Shown: positions 1 through 7,437 of the stretch, one piece after another
Position numbering within the stretch: the first letter of the stretch is position 1
Layout: every line of letters begins with the position of its first letter
Source of the DNA: Aliiroseovarius sp. F47248L
GTDB taxonomy: Bacteria; Pseudomonadota; Alphaproteobacteria; Rhodobacterales; Rhodobacteraceae
Direction: 5' to 3'
DNA: 64,000 nucleotides
Assembly (NCBI RefSeq): GCF_023016085.1
Contig: NZ_JALKBF010000001.1
Location: 1,054,001-1,118,000 of the forward strand
Notes under the pieces: model-generated
Databases searched by the model: none
Seen by the model: the letters and a program-made list of their open reading frames with translations, nothing else
Told to the model about the DNA's origin: nothing
Made by a program: the position numbers and the translations under genes

Positions 1-165
1 CGCACCATGCTTTTGGTCACGCACGAGATGAAATTTGCCCGCGAAGTGGCGACCCATGTCGTCTATCTTTTTGAAGGGCAGATCGAAGAACAAGGCCCGC
101 CCGCCGAGGTCTTCGGCAATCCGAAATCCGCACGGCTGCAACAGTTTCTGAAGACAGTCGGCTAA
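1..165 (+). CDS. Polar amino acid ABC transporter, ATP-binding subunit (3' end only)
   Basis: This is the last 54 codons of a HisP/GlnQ-type ATPase that energises import of a polar amino acid; the start lies outside the window. The reading frame is open from base 1 to a TAA stop. The H-loop appears as LVTHEM near residue 8 of the fragment, followed by the usual tail (FAREVA, then an EVFGNP..RLQQFL ending). The binding protein and two permeases of the same system follow on the same strand, so the cluster order is ATPase, binding protein, permease, permease. The Walker A and B motifs cannot be seen here, so the call rests on the C-terminal motifs and the context. Confidence 0.88.
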   Translation, partial: RTMLLVTHEMKFAREVATHVVYLFEGQIEEQGPPAEVFGNPKSARLQQFLKTVG

Positions 166-197
166 CAACACTGAAACCAACCAACGGGAGAATACAT

Positions 198-971
198 ATG
201 AAACTGAAGAAATTACTAGCCTCTGGCCTAGCCGCAACAGTGCTTGCCGCCGGGTCTGCCGCAGCGCAAGAAGTCAAGATTGGTATCGCTGCTGAGCCTT
301 ATCCGCCCTTTGCGTCACTTGATGCGTCCGGCAACTGGGTCGGATGGGAAGTTGAAGTAATCGGCGCAGTTTGCGCCGCAGCCGAGCTGGATTGTGTGAT
401 CACGCCCGTAGCGTGGGACGGGATCATCCCGTCGCTGACCGGCCAGCAGATTGACGCGATCATGGCGTCTATGTCGATTACCGAAGAACGCATGAAAACC
501 ATTGATTTCAGCGACCCTTACTATAACACGCCTGCCGTGATTGTGGCGGACAAATCGATGGATATCGAGGCGACACCGGAATCGCTTGCGGGCAAGATCG
601 TCGGCATTCAGGCCTCAACCATCCACCAGACCTACGCCAATGCGTATTTTGGGGATGCCGCAGAAATTCGCGTCTACCAGACGCAGGATGAAGCCAATCA
701 AGACCTTGTTGCAGGACGTATCGACGCGACACAAGCCGACAGCATCGCGATGGCCGATTTCGTCAATTCCGACGCAGGTGCGTGCTGCGAAATCAAAGGC
801 GCGGTCGCCAATGACGAGGCTATTCTGGGCAAAGGTGTCGGCGCGGGCGTCCGTAAGGGTGACGATGCGTTGCGTGAAAGTTTGAACAAAGGGATCGCCG
901 CCATTCTGGCCGACGGCACCCATGCCGAGATCACGTCGCGATACTTCACGACCAGCATCTATAGCGAATAA
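198..971 (+). CDS. Amino acid ABC transporter periplasmic binding protein (family 3, Lys/Arg/Orn/His type)
   Basis: A 257-residue periplasmic solute-binding protein of family 3 that captures a polar or basic amino acid for the adjacent permeases. Residues 1-23 form a Sec signal peptide with a hydrophobic core ending AAA, cleaved before QEVKIG. The mature part begins with the KIGIAAEPYPPF strand and contains the family signature MSITEERMK..DFSDPYY at about residues 95-112. The length is normal. The ATG is preceded by a GGGAG ribosome site at 186-190, about 7 bases upstream. It sits 32 bases after the ATPase stop and 9 bases before the first permease. The exact ligand cannot be read from the sequence; a basic amino acid is my inference from overall resemblance. 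Confidence 0.9.
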   Translation: MKLKKLLASGLAATVLAAGSAAAQEVKIGIAAEPYPPFASLDASGNWVGWEVEVIGAVCAAAELDCVITPVAWDGIIPSLTGQQIDAIMASMSITEERMKTIDFSDPYYNTPAVIVADKSMDIEATPESLAGKIVGIQASTIHQTYANAYFGDAAEIRVYQTQDEANQDLVAGRIDATQADSIAMADFVNSDAGACCEIKGAVANDEAILGKGVGAGVRKGDDALRESLNKGIAAILADGTHAEITSRYFTTSIYSE

Positions 972-980
972 GGCACCGCT

Positions 981-1733
981 TTGGAGCTGATCCTCGACAC
1001 GCTTGGCCTGGCCAAAAGCGCAGAACTTCTGTCGCTCAGTCCTCCGGGGTGGGGCGGCAATCTGCTGCGCGGCCTTGCCAACTCGCTTCAGATCGCCTTC
1101 GGGGCGTTCGGGTTTGGGTTGGTGATCGGGCTGTTTGGCGCGTCGGGCAAACTCTATGGCGGGGTGGTCATTCGTGATCTCCTCGCCATTTACACAACGG
1201 TGATCCGGGCGGTGCCTGAACTGGTACTGATCCTGATCCTCTATTATGTCGGCACCGATCTGATCAATCAGGCTTCCAGTGCGCTTGGTTATGGGCGCGT
1301 GGAAATCAGCGGAGTGGTGGCCGGCATTTGGGTCTTGGGCATCGTTCAAGGCGCTTACGCGACCGAGGTGCTGCGCGGCGCCATTCAGGCGATCCCGCAT
1401 GGGCAGATCGAGGCTGCGCGCGCCTTTGGCATGCCGCCCTTCATGCTGATGCGCCGGGTGACGATCCCGGCGATGATGTCTTTTGCGACGCCCGGTCTGG
1501 CTAATCTTTGGCTGATCGCGACCAAGGACACCGCGCTTCTGGCCATCGTGGGCTTCAGCGAGCTGACGCTCGAGACCCGACAAGCGGCGTCCAGCACCCG
1601 AGCCTATTTCACCTTCTTTCTGGCGGCCGGTGCGCTTTACATGATCGTGACCCTGTTTTCCGGCGCGATCTTTGCGCGGATCGAAAAATGGGCGCGCCGT
1701 GGACAACCGTCGTTGCGCGGAGCGGGCAAATGA
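981..1733 (+). CDS. Amino acid ABC transporter permease (HisQ type)
   Basis: A 250-residue inner-membrane permease of the His/Glu/Gln/Arg family. It has an N-terminal periplasmic start, about five hydrophobic segments and the EAA loop that contacts the ATPase (EAARAFGMPP..RRVTIP, about residues 137-155). I chose the TTG at 981 because an AAGG element overlaps the end of the binding-protein gene about 8 bases upstream and no ATG occurs near the start of the conserved region. Its TGA stop overlaps the ATG of the next permease (ATGA), a sign of translational coupling. It pairs with the next gene to form the heterodimeric channel. Confidence 0.88.
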   Translation: MELILDTLGLAKSAELLSLSPPGWGGNLLRGLANSLQIAFGAFGFGLVIGLFGASGKLYGGVVIRDLLAIYTTVIRAVPELVLILILYYVGTDLINQASSALGYGRVEISGVVAGIWVLGIVQGAYATEVLRGAIQAIPHGQIEAARAFGMPPFMLMRRVTIPAMMSFATPGLANLWLIATKDTALLAIVGFSELTLETRQAASSTRAYFTFFLAAGALYMIVTLFSGAIFARIEKWARRGQPSLRGAGK

Positions 1734-2506
1734 CGGGTTGGCGCAGCTTGATGCAACCGCACCGGATCGTGCTGATGGCGCTGTTTGCGGGGCTGGTGAT
1801 CTGGTGCGCGGTCGCACTGCGCTGGGACTGGATCCCGGAATATGCACCACTGGCCATTGAAGGCGCATGGCGGACAATCTGGATTTTGGTCGTGACCACG
1901 GTTGCCGGGTTCCTTCTGGCCATTCCCCTTGGTCTCGCGCAGGCCGTCGGGCCTTGGTATCTGTCCGCACCGGCCAGAACGTTCTGCACGATCATTCGCG
2001 GCACACCGCTTCTGTTGCAAATCTGGCTGCTTTATTACGGGTTGGGGTCGCTGTTTCCGCAGATCCCGTGGATCCGTGGCAGTGAGCTTTGGCCTTATCT
2101 GCGACAGGCCTGGCCCTATGCGGTTCTAGCGCTGACTCTGTCCTATGCGGGCTATGAGGGCGAGGTGATGCGCGGCGCATTTGCAGGCGTCAACAAGGGG
2201 CAGTTGGAGGCCGCCAACGCCTTTGGCATGCCCCGTTTCACAATGTTTCGCCGCATATGGTTGCCGCAGGCGATCCGAAACGTCCTTCCTACGCTGGGGG
2301 GCGAGACCATCCTGCAACTGAAAGCCACGCCGTTGGTGGCCACAATCACGGTGGTCGAGATCTATTCTGTCTCGTCCCGCGTGCGGTCGGACTTGTTTAT
2401 CGTATATGAGCCATTGCTGCTGCTGGCCCTGTTCTACATGGTCATTGCGGGCATCATCGCACTTCTGTTCCGACGGTTCGAGTTGAAGACAGGAGGCCGC
2501 CGTTAG
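1730..2506 (+). CDS. Amino acid ABC transporter permease (HisM type)
   Basis: A 258-residue second permease of the amino acid importer. It begins MTGWRSLMQPHR and carries the EAA motif EAANAFGMPRF..RRIWLPQAIRN near residues 160-185. The frame stays open upstream to 1508, but that part lies inside the preceding permease and has no conserved character. The ATG at 1730 overlaps the previous stop by four bases and is the better start. The TAG stop interlocks with the stop of the convergent hydrolase gene (four-base overlap at 2503-2506). With the upstream genes it completes an ATPase/SBP/permease/permease cassette. Confidence 0.9.
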   Translation: MTGWRSLMQPHRIVLMALFAGLVIWCAVALRWDWIPEYAPLAIEGAWRTIWILVVTTVAGFLLAIPLGLAQAVGPWYLSAPARTFCTIIRGTPLLLQIWLLYYGLGSLFPQIPWIRGSELWPYLRQAWPYAVLALTLSYAGYEGEVMRGAFAGVNKGQLEAANAFGMPRFTMFRRIWLPQAIRNVLPTLGGETILQLKATPLVATITVVEIYSVSSRVRSDLFIVYEPLLLLALFYMVIAGIIALLFRRFELKTGGRR

Positions 2507-3417
2507 GCTGGGAGCGTTGCCAACGCGTCCAGTGCGCGATCCAGCACATCGGCATTGTTTGTATCCATCATCATCATGTGACTGTTGCCAGACGTAAACG
2601 CGGTTGCGCCAAGAACGCGCACGGTCTTTGCGCCTTGTGCAAACCAGTCCCAACCTATCGCGCGCGTCTGCCAATCCGAGTCAGTATCAAGGAAATCACC
2701 GGCGCAGATCACGATGGGCGGATTCGGCGCGTGGTTTGCATCATCGGGCAGGCCAGAGGGTTCAATCGCAATGATCCCTTCGAACAATTCTGGCGCAGTT
2801 GAAAGCGCGTCAAAAGTTACTTCGGCCCCCTGGCTGTGACAGATCACCAGGGCCGGTCCGATCCGTTCCAAAACAGCTTGCAGAGCGGTAGATTGAAGCG
2901 GCGTTGTGCCTAGCCAGCGCGGCACAAACTGGCGCGCAAAGGTTTCGAAGTGGCGAACCGGGAACAACTGACCGGGGAAGGGGGTGCGTGTGGCAAAGCC
3001 GTCGGCAGGGCCGATGCGGAACAAGGTCCATGCTTCCTCCAGACTGCGCAGGATCGGGTCGCCATCCCACAGACTCGGTGCAAACCCAGCGCGGCCCCGT
3101 TCGACATTGTCGACCACATGAACCTCAAATCCGTGTGTCAGCAGAAGGTGCAGCCAGCCGGGTCGCCCATCCGGCGTCGTCTCCCAACAACTGCCGGACA
3201 TGCCGCCGCCATGGACCAGCACCACCGGCGGGCCGGGGCGGCGGTCTTGCGGCACGAAATACTGCACATAGGCATGTTCGACCGCGAAATGCCCGCGTGG
3301 GTCGACAGTAAACGACACGCTGCGGGTGAACTGCACCTTGCGCGGGGTGCCTTCGGTCACGTGCAGATGCCGACCGCCCACGGTGTAAGAACCGAAGTCT
3401 TTCAGGTTATAGCTCAC
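2503..3417 (-). CDS. Alpha/beta-fold esterase-like hydrolase
   Basis: A 304-residue alpha/beta hydrolase without a clear signal peptide. The oxyanion-hole region is VVLVHGGGMSGSCWE (about residues 66-80). The nucleophile elbow is ICHSQGAE, with Ser near residue 198 and Cys in place of the usual first Gly. A late SGNSHMMMMD segment supplies the probable catalytic His. The WETTPDGRPGW stretch recalls a small bacterial esterase family that I remember from a structure of an Alcaligenes esterase; that link is from memory. The start is a GTG with AGGA about 8 bases upstream. It is the last gene of the dctQMP cluster, 59 bases after dctP across a hairpin, which hints that it acts on the imported acid or ester. 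The substrate is unknown. Confidence 0.75.
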   Translation of the reverse strand: MSYNLKDFGSYTVGGRHLHVTEGTPRKVQFTRSVSFTVDPRGHFAVEHAYVQYFVPQDRRPGPPVVLVHGGGMSGSCWETTPDGRPGWLHLLLTHGFEVHVVDNVERGRAGFAPSLWDGDPILRSLEEAWTLFRIGPADGFATRTPFPGQLFPVRHFETFARQFVPRWLGTTPLQSTALQAVLERIGPALVICHSQGAEVTFDALSTAPELFEGIIAIEPSGLPDDANHAPNPPIVICAGDFLDTDSDWQTRAIGWDWFAQGAKTVRVLGATAFTSGNSHMMMMDTNNADVLDRALDALATLPA

Positions 3418-3438
3418 GGCGGGGTCCTAGCGGTGTGC

Positions 3439-3469
3439 AAAACGCCGCGCCCCGGACCGGGACGCGGCG
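3439..3469 (-). terminator. GC-rich hairpin with T run after dctP
   Basis: Read on the minus strand, a CGCCGCG..CCCGG arm pairs with CCGGG..CGCGGCG (13 positions with one G-T wobble and a minimal loop) and is followed by TTTTGC. It lies between the dctP stop (3477) and the GTG of the hydrolase (3417), so it should end or attenuate dctQMP transcripts before the hydrolase, or protect the dctP 3' end. Confidence 0.75.
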
Positions 3470-3476
3470 CATAGGA

Positions 3477-4496
3477 TCAATTCAGGTCGGTAAGGTCCTG
3501 ATATTCGAGATAATTCGCGGCATAGGCGCGGTAGCTGTCGATCACGCGCTTGAACATCTCGTCCTCGGCGGATTTTTCGGCATAGACCTCGTCCGCCGCG
3601 GCTCGTAACGCATCCAACACACTGTCGGGCAGGCGCGCGACGTTCACGCCATTGGCGCGGAAGCCCTCCAACACCTCGCTTTGTGCACCAGCAGCCGAAC
3701 CAAGCGCGTAAAGGTTGGCATCGGCGCAGGACACCTCGATTGCGGTGCGTTGACTGTCGGTCAGTCCGTCCCACTTGTCTTTGTTCATGTAGAACTCGAT
3801 GAAGCCTGCTGGTTGGTGCCAGCCGGGGAAATAGTAGTTCTTGGCCACCTTGTCGAATCCCAGCAGCTTGTCGACCAGCGGGAAGCTGAGCTCGGTCGCG
3901 TCCAGCCGTCCGGTTTCCAGCGAAGTAGAAATCTCGCCCGTGGGCAGGGACATGGCGTTCGCGCCCAGCTTGGCCAGAATGTCGCCGCCAAGCCCGCCGA
4001 TGCGGATGTTCAGCCCTTGCAGGTCTTCGGGGGAGTTGATCTCTTTGGTGTACCAGCCACCTGCCTCCGACAGGATCACGCCGCAGGCCATAGGCACGAG
4101 GTTGTAGGGGGCATAAATCTCGCGCCAAAGTTCAAGCCCGCCGCCATGCTGCAACCAACTGACATAAGACAGTGGGTCGCCGCCGAATGGCACCGAACCA
4201 AACAAGGCGGCGGCAGGTTCCTTGCCGCTGGCATAGGCGGCAAAGGACCAGCCTGCGTCGATGGCGCCGACGCTCACATTGTCGAAAATCTCGAAGGGCG
4301 GTGACATTTCACCGGCAAGCAGGTAGTTGAATTCCACCTCGCCCCCGGTCAGGGTGGATACGTTCGCTACAAACCGTTTGGCGGTTGGGTCCAGCACCGG
4401 CAAACCACCAAAGGCGCTTTGCAGGTTGAAGGTTTCGGCCGTCGCGCTTGTGGCTGCAAGGGCTGCGACAGTCGCCAGCATGTAAGTCGTTTTCAT
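3477..4496 (-). CDS. TRAP transporter solute-binding protein, DctP family
   Basis: A 339-residue periplasmic binding protein of the DctP/TRAP family. A signal peptide covers residues 1-20 (MKTTYMLATVAALAATSATAE). The mature protein has the family features: GVILSEAGGWYTKEI near residue 140, the LNIRIGGLGG segment, and then LPTGEISTSLETGRLDATE around residues 185-205, where TRAP binding proteins place ligand-contacting residues. Within this family, binding proteins with large aromatic-containing pockets bind keto or hydroxy acids such as lactate, pyruvate or mannonate; the ligand here is not assigned. The ribosome site GGGAGG lies about 7 bases before the ATG. It is the third gene of dctQMP, 13 bases after dctM. 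Confidence 0.9.
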   Translation of the reverse strand: MKTTYMLATVAALAATSATAETFNLQSAFGGLPVLDPTAKRFVANVSTLTGGEVEFNYLLAGEMSPPFEIFDNVSVGAIDAGWSFAAYASGKEPAAALFGSVPFGGDPLSYVSWLQHGGGLELWREIYAPYNLVPMACGVILSEAGGWYTKEINSPEDLQGLNIRIGGLGGDILAKLGANAMSLPTGEISTSLETGRLDATELSFPLVDKLLGFDKVAKNYYFPGWHQPAGFIEFYMNKDKWDGLTDSQRTAIEVSCADANLYALGSAAGAQSEVLEGFRANGVNVARLPDSVLDALRAAADEVYAEKSAEDEMFKRVIDSYRAYAANYLEYQDLTDLN

Positions 4497-4509
4497 AAGG
4501 GTCCTCCCA

Positions 4510-5823
4510 TTAAAATGACGTAAGCCCGGTGATCAAACCGGGAAACAGGATCAAAAGCACCAGCACCAGCACCTGAAGCGCGATGAAGGGCAAAACGCCG
4601 CGATAGATTTGCGGTGTCGTCAACACATTGCCTGCCGCACCACGCAGATAGAACAGCGAAAAGCCAAAGGGCGGCGTCAAGAACGAGGTTTGCAGGTTTA
4701 CGGCCACCAGAATGCCGAACCAGATCAGAAGTGTGTCGCCCGTCAGCCCATTGCCAAAATCCAGCCCCGACACGATGGGCGCGAAGATGGGCATGAGGAT
4801 AAGGGTAATTTCGAGCCAGTCCAGCACGAAGCCCAGAAGGAAAATCGCACCCATCACCACGGCCAGAACCGTATAGGGACCGGTTCCGAAGGCGGTGATA
4901 CCTGCCTCGACCAGATCATCGCCGCCTACGCCCTTGAAGACGGCGGAAAAGCAGGTGGCTCCGATCATCACGAACAAAACCATCGACGTTGTTGTGACAG
5001 TGCGGGTGGCGGCCTCCATCAGCATGGCAAAGCTGAACTTGCGATATAGCAGGGTGATCAGGACCGCGCCGAACGCGCCCAAGCCGCTGGCTTCGGTCGG
5101 TGTGGCCAACCCCACGACGATCGACCCAAGCACCGAAATCACCAGCGCCAGCAACGGTGCAAGATCAAAGATCAGACGCGGCAATGAGATGCTTTCGTGA
5201 CGAGGTTGCGCAGGCAAGCCCCGCGCGCGCCAGATGATGTAAGCCCCATAGGCCAGCACCAGCAAAAGCCCGGGTCCGATGGCCCCCGCGAACATATCCG
5301 GCACCGGGGTCTGCAACTGATCGCCCAACACGATCAGCATGACCGAGGGTGGGATCAAGATCGCCAGCGTGCCAGAGGCCGCGATCAGCCCCGCCGAGGT
5401 GGACTTGTCATAGCCGACTTCTTCCAATCGGGGCAGGGCAAGCAGGGCCAGCAGCACAACCGACGCGCCGACGATGCCGGACGAGGCGGCCAGCAAGACA
5501 CCGATCACGAGGACTGAAAACCCCATCCCCGCCGCGCTGCCGCCCAAGGCTTGCTGGGCCGCTTTCAGCGATCGCTCGGCTGCGCCTGAAATCTCAAGGA
5601 TCAAGCCCATGAAGATGAACATCGGCACCGCGACCAGCAGCCAATTTGACAGGACATTGGCGTAAATCCGGCTGATCAGCAGGTTGAAATAGGCAATCGG
5701 CAGGTCGGAAATCAGGATAAACAACGCTGCAGACCCTGCCAGCACCATGCCGACGCGGTAACCGGTGAAGATCGCGGTCAAGGTCAGACCCGCCATCGCG
5801 AGGGGCAGTAAACTGTCGCTCAT
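4510..5823 (-). CDS. dctM: TRAP transporter large permease, DctM
   Basis: A 437-residue membrane protein of the DctM family, the channel-forming large subunit of a sodium-driven TRAP importer. About twelve hydrophobic segments are visible, with the typical ILIPPSVMLIVLGDQ motif near residue 155, PTEASGLGAFGA near residue 240 and LQTSFLTPPFGFSLFYLRG near residue 390. The length is standard. Its ATG overlaps the dctQ stop (ATGA at 5820-5823), so the two subunits are translationally coupled. It works with DctQ upstream and DctP downstream. Confidence 0.93.
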   Translation of the reverse strand: MSDSLLPLAMAGLTLTAIFTGYRVGMVLAGSAALFILISDLPIAYFNLLISRIYANVLSNWLLVAVPMFIFMGLILEISGAAERSLKAAQQALGGSAAGMGFSVLVIGVLLAASSGIVGASVVLLALLALPRLEEVGYDKSTSAGLIAASGTLAILIPPSVMLIVLGDQLQTPVPDMFAGAIGPGLLLVLAYGAYIIWRARGLPAQPRHESISLPRLIFDLAPLLALVISVLGSIVVGLATPTEASGLGAFGAVLITLLYRKFSFAMLMEAATRTVTTTSMVLFVMIGATCFSAVFKGVGGDDLVEAGITAFGTGPYTVLAVVMGAIFLLGFVLDWLEITLILMPIFAPIVSGLDFGNGLTGDTLLIWFGILVAVNLQTSFLTPPFGFSLFYLRGAAGNVLTTPQIYRGVLPFIALQVLVLVLLILFPGLITGLTSF

Positions 5824-6335
5824 CGGCTAGCCCGGATCAGGCGGAAAGTTTCGATCAGGATCGCGATGGCCAGTAACCCTAAGCCCAGCGGCAACACTGC
5901 TTTGATTAACCAAAGGTCATTCAACCCGCCATTGCGCCCGCCTTCATCTGATGCCCATGCACGCATCATGAACGACCATGCTGCCGGAAGCCCCAATGCG
6001 AAGAAAGGTACAGCGAAAAGCAGGTTACCCGCCAGATCAATGCGCGCGCGCGTCCGGTCGCTTCGGTTTTGATACAGGAAATCTACACGTACATGTTTGT
6101 TCGCCAGCCAAACCAGCCCTGCCGGGATCAGCCCGGTGACGACCAAAAGATGCCATTGGACATCAAGAAGAGAGTTCAGTGTGACGGCTTTGCCGAACAA
6201 TGGCAGGGCGGTTGTGAAACTTTTGATCGGATTGATGTCAAAGGCACTGCACGCCACCTGCACCACGATCGCGCACATCATGACGATCAGCGCGACGGCC
6301 AGCGTTTTCATGGTGGCTGATCTCAGTCGGTCCAA
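5820..6335 (-). CDS. dctQ: TRAP transporter small permease, DctQ
   Basis: A 171-residue DctQ-type small membrane subunit with four hydrophobic helices and the conserved VWLANKHVRVDFLYQ segment at about residues 75-90. I chose the TTG at 6335 because the protein then begins with MDRLRSATMK.., which fits the usual family start, and a GAGGGGGG ribosome site lies about 8 bases upstream. The ATG at 6311 is the alternative (163 residues), but it has only a weak site. The open frame continues to 6479 without further conserved character. It is the first gene of dctQMP-hydrolase. Confidence 0.82.
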   Translation of the reverse strand: MDRLRSATMKTLAVALIVMMCAIVVQVACSAFDINPIKSFTTALPLFGKAVTLNSLLDVQWHLLVVTGLIPAGLVWLANKHVRVDFLYQNRSDRTRARIDLAGNLLFAVPFFALGLPAAWSFMMRAWASDEGGRNGGLNDLWLIKAVLPLGLGLLAIAILIETFRLIRASR

Positions 6336-6594
6336 TGCGCCCCCCTCAATTGGCTCATAGGGAACGATAAATCTTCTGAAGGTGCAATGCCTGCTTGCGG
6401 AAATGTTGGGGCGGAAAGGGGCGTCGGGTGCAGAGAGCGTCACAGTTTGAGAACAGCCGGCGCAACAAGAAACCGTCAATGATCCACCTCAGATTGGCGC
6501 AGATCAGAGCGTACATTATCGAAGCGATATATTGCTTTCCGCAGCGCTCGGGTTTTCAGCGGCGGTGGACGTGTGTTTGTCGGATGGGGGTCCC

Positions 6595-7422
6595 ATGAAT
6601 GTAAAAGACTATCTGAAGATTGAAAACGCGGCAGTTAACAGCCGGTCCGAGGTCGGTCGGCTGGGAACAGCAATCATTTTATCGTCAGTGTGATGATCTA
6701 TCCCGAGGCGCGGTTCGCGTGTGTGGATCAGCTTTGCCTGTTGATCGCTGCTGTGGTGATTGGTGCCTTTATGACGATGAACATCGGAGTTCATGACGTA
6801 GTCAACATTGTCGGACCCGCAGTTGGGCCTTTCGCGCTAAGCCCGACGGGCGCAGTGGTGGTTGCTGCGCTCGGTGGAGCCGGCGGGGCCATCATGGTGA
6901 TACGGCAAATGAACAATGAAACAGCGCTCACGCCGGATAATAGTCGAGAGGGAGAAAACAAGCTGTTCACCTAGTCATGATCATATCTGTGGTGCTTGTG
7001 AATCTTGCACACTAGGCCAATGCTGTCGGTCCTCTGGCCGGTGTGGTGGATGCGTTAACCCGCATGCAGGGTGGGTTTGATGTGCGAGTTTCTGGAAGCA
7101 CGGACGAGCAAGGTCGTCGAAGGCGTATTGATGCAGCACCGGAACGAACAGGATTTCGCCACTGTCGAATAAGCGCTGACGTCCTTTCAGAATACTCCGC
7201 CCGAGGGCAAGCGACGAACTCTGGATAAGCTGAAGAAGATGGGGGTCAGATGCGGTAATTGACGCCGCCGAACATAAGATGCTTCAAAAGGTATTGAAGC
7301 GCCAGTCGATGCGCCGCACATCACTTCTGATGATTGTATCGGCTTGGATCAGTACGGTGCCGGTTTCTGCCGTTTTGGCAGTGATGTTCTTTTTCGTGCC
7401 GCGCGGCATGATGCTGCCCTAG
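6595..7422 (+). pseudogene. Decayed PiT-family inorganic phosphate permease
   Basis: Pieces of a PiT (PF01384) phosphate permease are scattered over three frames. A possible N-terminus begins MNVKDYLK at 6595 (stop 6691). A clear piece at 6690-6974 reads GAFMTMNIGVHDVVN..VGPAVG, matching the PiT signature that usually reads NIGANDVANNVGPAVG. A piece from 6977 reads LVNLAH, stop, ANAVGPLAG, matching the second signature (FAHGANDVANAVGPLAA). A tail at 7191-7260 (PPEGKRRTLDKLKKMG) shifts frame into 7249-7422 (DAAEHKMLQKV..SAWISTVPVSAVLAV), which matches the last helices. About 0.83 kb remains where about 1.5 kb is expected, so there are internal deletions as well as frameshifts and stops. Short open frames here should not be annotated as genes. 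Confidence 0.8.
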
Positions 7423-7437
7423 GAGTAGTCGCGCCCA

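Noticed and set aside
1508..1729. N-terminal extension of the second amino acid permease
   Set aside because: Lies within the first permease in another frame; the ATGA overlap start at 1730 is standard for such pairs.
615..1970. Long minus-strand open frame (451 codons) opposite the amino acid transporter genes
   Set aside because: It is antisense to two clear ABC transporter genes, has low-complexity Arg/Gln-rich translation and no family features.
6690..7228. Two short open frames (94 and 61 codons) as small genes
   Set aside because: They are fragments of the PiT permease pseudogene, recognisable from its signature sequences in shifting frames.
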